A stretch of DNA of 64,000 bases from a bacterium HR40 (GTDB lineage Bacteria; Pseudomonadota; Alphaproteobacteria; Geminicoccales; Geminicoccaceae). The DNA lies in the NCBI GenBank assembly GCA_002898275.1, contig BEIQ01000002.1, positions 1 through 64,000 on the forward strand, in the 5' to 3' direction. A program made the translations under genes and the position numbers. Below are positions 16,980 to 24,265 of the stretch, piece by piece (the first letter of the stretch is position 1; every line of letters begins with the position of its first letter). The notes beneath the pieces are model-generated. The model made no database searches. It was given only the letters and a program-made list of their open reading frames with translations, and was not told where the DNA came from.

Positions 16980-17960
16980 TCAGTACCGCACGCCGTCCCA
17001 GAAGGTGCCCTCGGGCAAGACCTTCGCCTTGCCCACCAACTCCTCGCCACCGAGCTCCGCGAGGATGGCGAACAGCTTGGCCGCCTGGGCACGCTCCTCG
17101 TCGCCCCAATGCTTCACGATGCCGGAACGATAGCGGCGGACCAGAACCTCGAAGACCGCGTCGTTCTCCGCCTTGGTGAGGGGGCGTAGACGCTGCCATT
17201 CGGCATCGTCGGCAGCGAGGATAACCTTGGCTGCCCGCGACGCCGCGGCAAAGGCCCGCACCACATCCGCCTTCTTCGCCAGCACTTCGCCACGACAGAC
17301 ATAGCCGAGCTGGGGCACGTCCCTCGTCACCCCGAGCTCGACCTGGGCATCGGCCACCTCGAGCAACACGGGATGGCCGGCCGCCTCGAGCCGCGACACG
17401 AAATGCCAATAGGTGAGCACCGCGTCGAGCTCGCCGCTCGCGAACTTCTCGCTCAAAAGCGGGGGCGCGCCGTAGGCCAGCGTCGCGACTGTAGCGAGAT
17501 CGATGCCGTGTCGTTTGCGGGCGATGGCCCGCACGAGCAGCCAGCTCTTGTCATAGGCACCGCCCGCCACGCCGAGCCGACGTCCGGCGAGGTCGTCGAG
17601 CGAGTCCATCGCCGAGTCCTTGCGGGCGACGAGCGCGCCGACACTGCTCGAATAGGGGAAGGCATAGGCGATGTCGGCTCCGTCGGCGCGCATCCGCGCG
17701 ACCCACAGATAGTCGTCGACGATGCAGTCGACCTCGCCGGCCATGAAAGCGACATTGCTCGCTTCGCCGCCGGCGAACCCCATGATCTCCAAGTTGAAGC
17801 CTTCGCGGGTGTCGAGCCCGTGATGCTTGATGACATCGAGCTCCCACTGGACGGTACCGAACTTGAGGACACCGAGCTTGAGCGCTGCCTCCTGTGCTGC
17901 CGCTCCGGCGGCGAGACCCAGCGACAGCAAGGACGCCAGCACGATCCGCAACGCCGACAT
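16980..17960 (-). CDS. ABC transporter substrate-binding protein, NMT1/TauA type
   Basis: A 326-residue periplasmic binding protein with a clean Sec signal (MSALRIVLASLLSLGLAAGAAAQ). The mature part starts with the family-typical LKLGVLKFGTVQWELDVIKHHGLD and continues through VDCIVDDYLWVARM and GRRLGVAGGAYDKSWLLVRA, the hinge-flanked lobes of the NMT1 class. The ATG at 17960 is preceded by GGGAGGT nine bases upstream. It sits between the cupredoxin-like gene and its own permease, inside an operon that also encodes a LutA-like binding protein, so two different ABC systems are co-transcribed. The ligand is unknown. Confidence 0.88.
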   Translation of the reverse strand: MSALRIVLASLLSLGLAAGAAAQEAALKLGVLKFGTVQWELDVIKHHGLDTREGFNLEIMGFAGGEASNVAFMAGEVDCIVDDYLWVARMRADGADIAYAFPYSSSVGALVARKDSAMDSLDDLAGRRLGVAGGAYDKSWLLVRAIARKRHGIDLATVATLAYGAPPLLSEKFASGELDAVLTYWHFVSRLEAAGHPVLLEVADAQVELGVTRDVPQLGYVCRGEVLAKKADVVRAFAAASRAAKVILAADDAEWQRLRPLTKAENDAVFEVLVRRYRSGIVKHWGDEERAQAAKLFAILAELGGEELVGKAKVLPEGTFWDGVRY

Positions 17961-18034
17961 GGTGCCCGACCTCCCTTCACCGCCGGACCAGGAGCGAGTT
18001 AGGGCACCGCCTCGGCCGCTGCAAGCGATGCCGC

Positions 18035-18460
18035 CTATTCGACGCGGATAATACCTGTCATACCGCGTTCCTCGAGACCGCGGCAGGCGAACGGATACTG
18101 GCCGGGGCGCACGGGGACGAAGGTCAACTCGAACTCCCCCTCGTCGTCGAGCTCGACCACGGAAAGCTTGGCGTTCAGGAATTCCACCTCGCCTGCCTTG
18201 GCTTGGCGCAACCAGACGTTGTCGAGGAAGTCGCGCATGTCGAGGACGCATTCGACGGCACCGGTGGAGTTCACCGTCAGCCGATAGCCTTTGCCGGTCT
18301 CGAGCGTGTATTCCTTGGGCTCCAGGCCATAGCCCGTATCGCCCAAGCCGATGCGCAACGGGGGCAGGGGTTCCGCCCGGGCCCCGAGATAGCCGGCGGC
18401 GTTCGCCGGCGACCCAACCAGTCCGGCCAGCGTTGCCAACGCGATGATCGTGCTTCGCAT
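18035..18460 (-). CDS. Secreted cupredoxin-like protein
   Basis: 141 residues with a signal peptide ending near SPANAA. The rest looks like a one-domain beta-sandwich of the cupredoxin kind, ending in LTFVPVRPGQYPFACRGLEERGMTGIIRVE, where a type-1 copper centre would have its Cys, His and Met. Cys and Met are there but the expected His between them is not, so copper binding is uncertain. The ATG at 18460 has GGGGAGAA eight bases upstream. Its place between two periplasmic binding proteins suggests a periplasmic electron- or metal-handling partner of the transporter set. Confidence 0.7.
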   Translation of the reverse strand: MRSTIIALATLAGLVGSPANAAGYLGARAEPLPPLRIGLGDTGYGLEPKEYTLETGKGYRLTVNSTGAVECVLDMRDFLDNVWLRQAKAGEVEFLNAKLSVVELDDEGEFELTFVPVRPGQYPFACRGLEERGMTGIIRVE

Positions 18461-18493
18461 CGTCTTCGTTCTCCCCTGCGCTCGCTCCGGCGT

Positions 18494-19720
18494 TCAGAAC
18501 CTGCAGGCGGACATCGGTTCGTCGACGCCGAGCGTGTCCAGATGATTGCGGGCGTGGAGGAATTCGGGAAGCGGCGCGTAGGCGATGACGGCGTCGTCCG
18601 TGTGCAACACGATCGGCTGACGCATCTGGTGGTCCCAGCTGCGGAAGCTCGCCGGCACACCCTTGTAAAGGTCGAAACGCATATCGGGCGACAGCAGGGC
18701 CTGACGGAGCGCCGCGAAGTCGTCGCTTTTCGTCCGCATCACCGCTTCGAGCAGCGAGCGGATCGCTGCCCAAGCTGCGAACTCGGGGTCCTGCATCCGC
18801 CGCAGCCGGCCGACATGGCGCTCGAAGCGGCTGTTGAGTTGCGGCGACCCGAAGCGCTCCGAAGCCCAGTGCCAGGCGGAGGGGACGAGTCCGACGCTCC
18901 CCACCACGGGGCGCGGTAGCACCGTGTCGTAGGGAACGTAGCGGGCGAACTCCCCGAGCGTGTCGACCACCAGCACGGTGTCGTAGTTCACACCGGTGGT
19001 GAGCAGCTGCACGTCGTTTTTCTCTCGCGCCCGCGGGTCGTTGCCTGAAACGAAGTCGCGCTTTTCCACCACTTTCACGCCGAACTTGGCGAGCGACGCC
19101 TCGTAGGCAGCAGCGAGCGCAGCATCCTCGGCCAGCGGTCCGTGGAGGAGAAGGACGGCGCGCCAGTTCTTGTGCGCGAGGAACTGAGCCAGCGCATCCG
19201 TGAGCATCGATCGGCTGGGCACGATGTGCAGCACATTGGCGGCACAGCGCGCCCCCCTGAGCGCGTCATCGATTTCGGAAACGTTGAAGAACAGGGCATC
19301 CCGTCCGGCGGCGTGGCCGGCGACGCGAGTGAGGGAATCGCTATCGAGGTCGGCGACGAAGAAGCGGACGCCGAGCTCGTGGAGGCGGTCGAATGCCGCT
19401 TCCAGTTCGGCGGCGTCCCGCACCCTCGCGGCTTCGAGGGTGAACTCGAAACCGGTGGCGCGGCCGACGATCTGCGCATCGCGAAGGGCGATCTCGACAC
19501 CGGCCATGGTATCGATGGCAGGGCGGAGGATCAGGCGGGCATAGGTCTCCCGCGCCGCGTGTCGAGGGTCGTTGTCGAGGCCGAGGAAACCGATGCGAAA
19601 TGGCTTTCGCTCCGCCGCCAGCGCCGCGCCCGTCCCCAGCACCGCCAGAAGCACGAAAACCCAGGCGCGAAGTGCCTCCATCGCTCGGCAGACCCGGTCC
19701 CTCGACAGGCGCCTGCGCAT
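18494..19720 (-). CDS. Periplasmic binding protein of the PQQ-dependent alcohol dehydrogenase ABC system (LutA-like)
   Basis: A 408-residue exported protein of the branched-chain-amino-acid-like binding fold. Motifs such as GVRFFVADLDSDSL, LFFNVSEIDDALRG, LHIVPSRSMLTDALAQFL and QPIVLHTDDAVI, and the C-terminal LDTLGVDEPMSACR, match the family called ABC transporter, substrate binding protein, PQQ-dependent alcohol dehydrogenase system; LutA of Methylobacterium belongs there. The ATG at 19720 is preferred over the one at 19681 because GGGAGGG lies ten bases upstream. It is the first gene of a seven-gene minus-strand operon, with a promoter-like site just upstream. Confidence 0.85.
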   Translation of the reverse strand: MRRRLSRDRVCRAMEALRAWVFVLLAVLGTGAALAAERKPFRIGFLGLDNDPRHAARETYARLILRPAIDTMAGVEIALRDAQIVGRATGFEFTLEAARVRDAAELEAAFDRLHELGVRFFVADLDSDSLTRVAGHAAGRDALFFNVSEIDDALRGARCAANVLHIVPSRSMLTDALAQFLAHKNWRAVLLLHGPLAEDAALAAAYEASLAKFGVKVVEKRDFVSGNDPRAREKNDVQLLTTGVNYDTVLVVDTLGEFARYVPYDTVLPRPVVGSVGLVPSAWHWASERFGSPQLNSRFERHVGRLRRMQDPEFAAWAAIRSLLEAVMRTKSDDFAALRQALLSPDMRFDLYKGVPASFRSWDHQMRQPIVLHTDDAVIAYAPLPEFLHARNHLDTLGVDEPMSACRF

Positions 19721-19752
19721 CGTCGGTCGCCCTCCCTTACCGCACGGCGAGG

Positions 19753-19780
19753 AAGTTATTCTGGAAAATCGGGCGATCAA
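19753..19780 (-). promoter_or_regulatory. Possible sigma-70-type promoter for the Lut-like operon
   Basis: On the minus strand TTGATC (19780-19775) and TAACTT (19758-19753) are spaced by 16 bases in a locally AT-rich patch (ATTTTCCAGAATAACTT) that stands out from the surrounding GC-rich DNA. The -10 element lies about 33 bases before the ATG at 19720. The -35 overlaps the mltA stop codon. The match is only partial and no transcript evidence is available. Confidence 0.4.
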
Positions 19781-20988
19781 CCCAGGGGGGTGCGCGAGCG
19801 CGCGGCGAAGACCGGGGCGAGCCCACGCGGCAAGAGCAGCCACAGCCGGCCCGGATGCTTCAAGTGCCCAGCGATCCATTCGGCCTCCGGACCCGCGCCG
19901 AGGAAGAGATCGGCGCGCAGCGGCCCGCGGATCGCCCCTCCGGTGTCCTGGGCCACGACGAGCCTCGCGAAGGGTCGCTCACCGTCCGGGTACGGCAGGG
20001 TGGTGGCGAGCCACAGGGGCACCCCCAGCGGGAGGTAGCGACGATCGACGGCGAGCGACCGGCCGGGTTCCAGCGCGACACCCATGGAGCCCGGCGGTCC
20101 CTCGTCGTCGCGGGCTTGGCCGAGCTCGCGGAAGAACACATAGGAGCGATTGCGCGCCATGACCCGCCGCGCCTCCCCGGGATGGTCCCGCAGCCACGCG
20201 CGGATGGAAAAGAGCGACAGCTGCTCGGGGGCGAGCGCACCCATCTCGACCAGGTCGCGGCCGATGGCTCGATAGGGGTGACCGTTCTGGCCGGCGTAGC
20301 CGACACGAATGGTCCGGCCATCGGCCAGCCGGATCCGTCCCGAGCCCTGAATCTGCAAGAAGAAGAGGCCGATGGGATCGTCGACCCACAAGAGCTCGAG
20401 GCCGCGGCCGGCAAGCGCCCCATGGTCGATTTCGGCCCGCTCCGGATAAGGAACGAGGCGCTGGCCGTCGAGCCTGCCGACGAGCCGACGGCCGTCGAGT
20501 TCGGGGTCGAAGAGCCCGAGTTCGACCGTCACCAGATCCTCGGGAAGCCGGTAAAGGGGGTAGCGGAAACGGTCGTCCGGCCGTCGTGCCCCGGCCAACA
20601 GCGGCTCGTAGTAACCGGTGAGAAAGGCTCCCGGATCCTCGTGGTTGCGCAGCCCGAAGACGACGAAATGCTCCTCGAGAAAGCGCCGGGCGGCGCCGGG
20701 AGCGCTCGTGGCACCGGCGGCCGCGGCGCAGGCGGGAAGCCAGTCCGCGATGACGCCGAAACGTCGATCCTGAGCGAGGGGAGCGTCCGGAGGCCGCGCC
20801 ATCCAGACCTGGCAGCTGCGCGAAAACGCCCGCAGCGCCGGGCGCGGATCGTCGTCCTGCCAGCCGGGAAGCTCGGCGAAGCTCGCCGGAGCGAGGACGA
20901 GCCGTGGTTCCGCGGGAGGCGGCGGTCGTCGCTCGCAAGCCGCGAGCGGCACCAGCAGCAGGGCGAAGACGAACGCCCACCCCTTCAT
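19777..20988 (-). CDS. mltA: Membrane-bound lytic murein transglycosylase A
   Basis: Cleaves the glycan strand of peptidoglycan with 1,6-anhydro ring formation. The 403-residue precursor has a lipoprotein signal ending in LAAC, so it is probably an outer-membrane lipoprotein. The MltA domain motifs are seen (FLTGYYEP near residue 125, LFFLQIQGSGRI, VGYAGQNGHPY), followed by the 3D domain whose catalytic Asp lies in AQDTGGAIRG...RADLFLG. The ATG overlaps the stop of the Tim44-domain gene, the common alphaproteobacterial order. Confidence 0.95.
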   Translation of the reverse strand: MKGWAFVFALLLVPLAACERRPPPPAEPRLVLAPASFAELPGWQDDDPRPALRAFSRSCQVWMARPPDAPLAQDRRFGVIADWLPACAAAAGATSAPGAARRFLEEHFVVFGLRNHEDPGAFLTGYYEPLLAGARRPDDRFRYPLYRLPEDLVTVELGLFDPELDGRRLVGRLDGQRLVPYPERAEIDHGALAGRGLELLWVDDPIGLFFLQIQGSGRIRLADGRTIRVGYAGQNGHPYRAIGRDLVEMGALAPEQLSLFSIRAWLRDHPGEARRVMARNRSYVFFRELGQARDDEGPPGSMGVALEPGRSLAVDRRYLPLGVPLWLATTLPYPDGERPFARLVVAQDTGGAIRGPLRADLFLGAGPEAEWIAGHLKHPGRLWLLLPRGLAPVFAARSRTPLG

Positions 20989-21659
20989 TCGGGAACGCGG
21001 GTCTCGACGAGCTGCCAGTTGGGATCGGAGGAACGGACGTCGCGTTCGAACGTCCAGATGTCCTCGACCTCCTGGATCTTCGACGGATTGCCGTCGACGA
21101 GATGGCCCTCGGCATCGCGCGTCGCGGTGATCTGCTCGCTGAGGAACCGCACGGTGATGCGGGCCCGCCGGCCGCGCATGCCGGCTTCCACGACTTCCGC
21201 CCGGCGGATCGCCACCACCTCCACGGTGAGCTCGTGGCCGCGCGCCAGGCGTTCATCGATCGCCCGCGCGAAGCTGTCGTAGACCTCGGGGGCGAGCAGC
21301 ATGCGCAGCGTGTCGCGATCGCCCCGGGCGAAAGCGGTGAGGATCATCTCGAAGGCCGCCTTGGCGCCCTCGAAGAAATGGTCGAGATCGAAGTGCGGGT
21401 CCTGCAGCCGGATCTCGGTGAGGCCAGCCTTGAGGGCGGGGTCGGCAGCGTCGGCGATCGGCGCCGTCTCGCCCGCTTCCTCGTTTCCCGCGGCCCGACG
21501 TCCGAAGGGCACCACCTTGTCGGGCGCGGCCTCGAACGGGGTCTCCCGGCGTCGCTCGTGGCCGGTGCGGCGGCCGAGCACCGAACCCAGCCGGAAGACC
21601 ACGAAGGCGGCGATCATGGCGAAGAAGAGGATATCCAGGTAAGCGAAGCCGTCGGACAT
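20985..21659 (-). CDS. Tim44/TimA-domain protein
   Basis: A 224-residue protein with one N-terminal membrane segment (FAYLDILFFAMIAAFVVFRLG) and a C-terminal Tim44-like domain (about 90-220; LQDPHFDLDHFFEGAKAAFEMILTAFARGD). Bacterial TimA proteins are inner-membrane anchored; the fold is shared with mitochondrial import factor Tim44, but the bacterial role is not settled. It is divergent from fxsA and upstream of mltA, the standard alphaproteobacterial arrangement around secB. Confidence 0.9.
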   Translation of the reverse strand: MSDGFAYLDILFFAMIAAFVVFRLGSVLGRRTGHERRRETPFEAAPDKVVPFGRRAAGNEEAGETAPIADAADPALKAGLTEIRLQDPHFDLDHFFEGAKAAFEMILTAFARGDRDTLRMLLAPEVYDSFARAIDERLARGHELTVEVVAIRRAEVVEAGMRGRRARITVRFLSEQITATRDAEGHLVDGNPSKIQEVEDIWTFERDVRSSDPNWQLVETRVPE

Positions 21660-21783
21660 CGTCCACCGTCGAAAGAGAGAGGTCGCGGGCCGCTGCACTG
21701 CACGCCCGAGGTCGCATCCGGCTGGCCCGGGTGCCATTGCTGCATCATATAGCCCCGGTGCCGGGAAAACAAACGTCCGCTCC

Positions 21784-22242
21784 GTGCCGCTCTTCGCCCT
21801 TCTCCTCGTCTTCCTGCTGGTGCCGCTGGTCGAGCTCGCCGTCCTGATCGCGGTCGGCACGCGCATCGGCGTCCTGTCGACGGTCGCCCTCTGCCTCCTC
21901 ACGGCGGTCGTCGGCGCCGCCCTGGTGCGTGCCCAAGGGCTGGCCGTGCTGCGCAGTCTGCGGCGCGAGCTGGAGCGGGGACAGCTACCGGTCGCTCAGG
22001 CCTTCCACGGCCTCTGCCTGTTGCTGGCCGGCGCGCTGCTGCTGATCCCGGGCTTTTTCACCGATCTCCTCGGCCTGCTCCTGCTCCTCCCGCCGGTGCG
22101 GCGGGGGCTCTATGAGCTGCTCCGGCGCCGTTTTCTCGTCGCGAGGAGAGGGCCCCGCGACGTACCACCGGTCCTCGAGACGGAGTATCGCGTGATCATC
22201 GATGACGAACCGCCGTTGACGGATCGCCGGAGGCCTCGGTGA
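21784..22242 (+). CDS. fxsA: FxsA family membrane protein
   Basis: A 152-residue small inner-membrane protein with three or four hydrophobic segments: FALLLVFLLVPLVELAVLIAVG, STVALCLLTAVVGAALV and the LCLLLAGALLLIPGFFTD stretch that is diagnostic of FxsA. In Escherichia coli FxsA affects exclusion of phage T7 by the F plasmid when overproduced; the normal role is unclear. The GTG start at 21784 is used. The GTG of the next gene overlaps its stop, so the two are translationally coupled. Confidence 0.9.
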   Translation: MPLFALLLVFLLVPLVELAVLIAVGTRIGVLSTVALCLLTAVVGAALVRAQGLAVLRSLRRELERGQLPVAQAFHGLCLLLAGALLLIPGFFTDLLGLLLLLPPVRRGLYELLRRRFLVARRGPRDVPPVLETEYRVIIDDEPPLTDRRRPR

Positions 22243-22793
22243 TTTTCCTTTTGCGCCACGCGGAATCGCTGTGGAATCGGGAATTCTCGGCCTGGCGCGT
22301 GGATCCCGGATTGCCCGATCCACCCCTCACCGAGGTCGGTCGCCGACAGGCCGCCGCCCTCGCCGAGCGCTTGCGGCGAGAGCGACCCCGGCGGGTGCTG
22401 GTGAGCCCCTACCGGCGGTCGATCGAGACCGGGCTCGTGCTCGCCGAGGTGTGCGGGGCGGAGCTCGCGGTGGAGCCGCTTTTGCGCGAGCGCTGCGCCT
22501 TTTCCTGTGATATCGGCACCCCCGCCTCCGAACTGCGGCGGCAGTATCCCGGGCTCGCCCTCGACGGCCTGCCGGAAGTGTGGTGGGGTGGGCTCGTCGA
22601 GAGCGACAGCAGTCTCGAACGGCGCTGCCGCGAGCTGTTGCGGAGCCTCCATCGGCACGAAGCAGGGCGGGTCCTCGTGCTGGTGTCCCATTGGGGATTC
22701 GTCCGTGCCCTCACCGGACATCGGCTCGATAACGCGGGAATGCTGTGTACCGACTGGCAGAGTCTCGAACGAGGGGAGTGGTGGAGCGCATGA
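22239..22793 (+). CDS. Histidine phosphatase family protein
   Basis: A 184-residue member of the phosphoglycerate-mutase-like superfamily. The phosphohistidine motif reads LLRHAESLWNRE at the N-terminus, and the second catalytic His is in VLVSHWGFVRAL near the C-terminus, so both are intact. The substrate is unknown. It sits between fxsA and secB with 4-base overlaps on both sides, an insertion that is unusual in an otherwise standard fxsA-secB neighbourhood. Confidence 0.85.
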   Translation: MIFLLRHAESLWNREFSAWRVDPGLPDPPLTEVGRRQAAALAERLRRERPRRVLVSPYRRSIETGLVLAEVCGAELAVEPLLRERCAFSCDIGTPASELRRQYPGLALDGLPEVWWGGLVESDSSLERRCRELLRSLHRHEAGRVLVLVSHWGFVRALTGHRLDNAGMLCTDWQSLERGEWWSA

Positions 22794-23296
22794 ACGGCGA
22801 CAGACAGCACAACGGCGGCCAGCAGCCGGCCGCCGACGAAGGCCAGCCGCAGGGCCCGCGGCTCGCCATCCTCGCCCAGTACGTCAAGGATCTGTCCTTC
22901 GAGAACCCGCGGGGTCCGGGCGGCTTCGCGGGGATCCAGGCCCGTCCCGAGATCCAGATCCGGGTCGAAGTGCGGGGCGAACCGCGCGGCGAAGACCAGC
23001 ACGAGGTGGTGCTGGAGCTCGCGGTCGATGCCCGCCTCGGCGAGCAGCCGGTGTTCTTGCTCGAGCTCGCCTATGGCGGACTGTTCGCGTTGCAGAACAT
23101 CCCGCCCGACGCCCTGCAGCCCCTGCTCATGATCGAATGCCCGCGGCTGCTCTTCCCCTTCGCCCGCCGCATCGTCGCTGACCTCACTCGCGACGGCGGC
23201 TTCCCTCCGCTCATGCTCGATCCCATCGATTTCGTCTCGCTCTACCGTCGGCAGTTGCAGCAGCAGGCTGCCCAGCGACCCACCGGCTCGGCATGA
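22790..23296 (+). CDS. secB: Protein-export chaperone SecB
   Basis: Cytosolic tetrameric chaperone that keeps preproteins unfolded and passes them to SecA. The 168-residue protein shows the family core: LAILAQYVKDLSFENP, a run of beta strands to LELAYGGLF, then IECPRLLFPFARRIVADLTRDGGFPPLMLDPIDF. The start is the ATG at 22790 overlapping the phosphatase stop, which gives the usual short acidic or Gln-rich lead. Followed by an 80-base gap before the molybdenum hydroxylase operon. Confidence 0.96.
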   Translation: MNGDRQHNGGQQPAADEGQPQGPRLAILAQYVKDLSFENPRGPGGFAGIQARPEIQIRVEVRGEPRGEDQHEVVLELAVDARLGEQPVFLLELAYGGLFALQNIPPDALQPLLMIECPRLLFPFARRIVADLTRDGGFPPLMLDPIDFVSLYRRQLQQQAAQRPTGSA

Positions 23297-23377
23297 CCGC
23301 GATCGCCCGGCGGGTGCCTTGACAGGGCTTCGCCCCGGCGCTTCCCTACCGGCGCGAAGGAGGGGGTCGGGGAGCGG

Positions 23378-24265
23378 ATGACGGCCTGGGCGTGTCCGGC
23401 CGGTCTCGATGAGGCCTTGCGGCTTCTCGCGGGAGGAGCCCAGCGGGTGGTCGCGGGAGCCACCGATCTCTACCCCCTCGATGCCGTTCGACGCGCCTCG
23501 TGGGATGTCCGCGTCGGACGGGAGCTCCCGCTCCTCGATGTGTCGCGCCTTCCCGAACTCCGCGAGATCCGGCTGAGCCCGAGCGGGCTCCGCCTCGGAG
23601 CGGCGGTGACCTTTTCCGAGATCGCCGAAGCCGGCCTGCCGGATTGGTGCCGGGCCCTGGTGCAGGCAGCGCGCGAGGTGGGCGGGCGGCAGATCCAGAA
23701 CCGCGCCACCATCGGCGGCAACCTCTGCAACGCCTCGCCCGCAGCCGATAGTGCGCCTCCCTTGCTGGCCTTCGAGGCCGAGGTCGAACTCGCGAGCGTG
23801 GCGGGTCGGCGGCGCCTGGCCCTGTCGCGGTTCCTCCTCGGCAATCGCAAGACGGCGCTCCTGCCAGGCGAGCTCCTGGTCGCCATCGACATCCCCCATC
23901 CTGGCCCGGGCACTCGTTCGTTGTTCTCGAAGCTCGGAGCGCGACGGCATCTCGTCATCTCCATCGTCTCGCTCGCCGTTGTTCTCCGCCTCGAGGCCTC
24001 CGGGCGCATCGACCGCGTGCGCCTCGCCGTCGGCGCCTGCGCACCCACGGCCGTGCGGCTGAAAAGCTTGGAGGAGGAGCTCTCCGGCCTCGATGTCGGG
24101 ACGGCCGAGGCGCGGATCGCGCCTGCGCGGCTGGTGGAGCTCGCCCCTATCGACGATGTGCGGGCGAGCGCCACCTATCGCCTCGAGGCCACGGCGGAAC
24201 TCCTGCGGCGGGCGTTGCGGGAGCTTGCCGCAGTGGCTCGCTGCGCCGGAGGATCCGACCGGTGA
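23378..24265 (+). CDS. Molybdenum hydroxylase FAD subunit (CoxM/XdhB/NdhF type)
   Basis: A 295-residue medium subunit that passes electrons from the 2Fe-2S clusters to FAD. The two FAD-binding signatures are present, VVAGATDLYP near residue 25 and NRATIGGNLCNASPAADS near 110, with a CO-dehydrogenase flavoprotein C-terminal domain after about residue 180. The ATG at 23378 follows GGAGGGGGTCGGGGAG. It is the first gene of the ten-gene operon; the next gene starts inside its stop codon. Confidence 0.92.
   Translation: MTAWACPAGLDEALRLLAGGAQRVVAGATDLYPLDAVRRASWDVRVGRELPLLDVSRLPELREIRLSPSGLRLGAAVTFSEIAEAGLPDWCRALVQAAREVGGRQIQNRATIGGNLCNASPAADSAPPLLAFEAEVELASVAGRRRLALSRFLLGNRKTALLPGELLVAIDIPHPGPGTRSLFSKLGARRHLVISIVSLAVVLRLEASGRIDRVRLAVGACAPTAVRLKSLEEELSGLDVGTAEARIAPARLVELAPIDDVRASATYRLEATAELLRRALRELAAVARCAGGSDR

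Noticed and set aside
23319-23324. TTGACA as a -35 box before the Mo-hydroxylase operon
   Set aside because: No acceptable -10 box follows at 16-18 bases; the hexamer alone is not enough to call a promoter.
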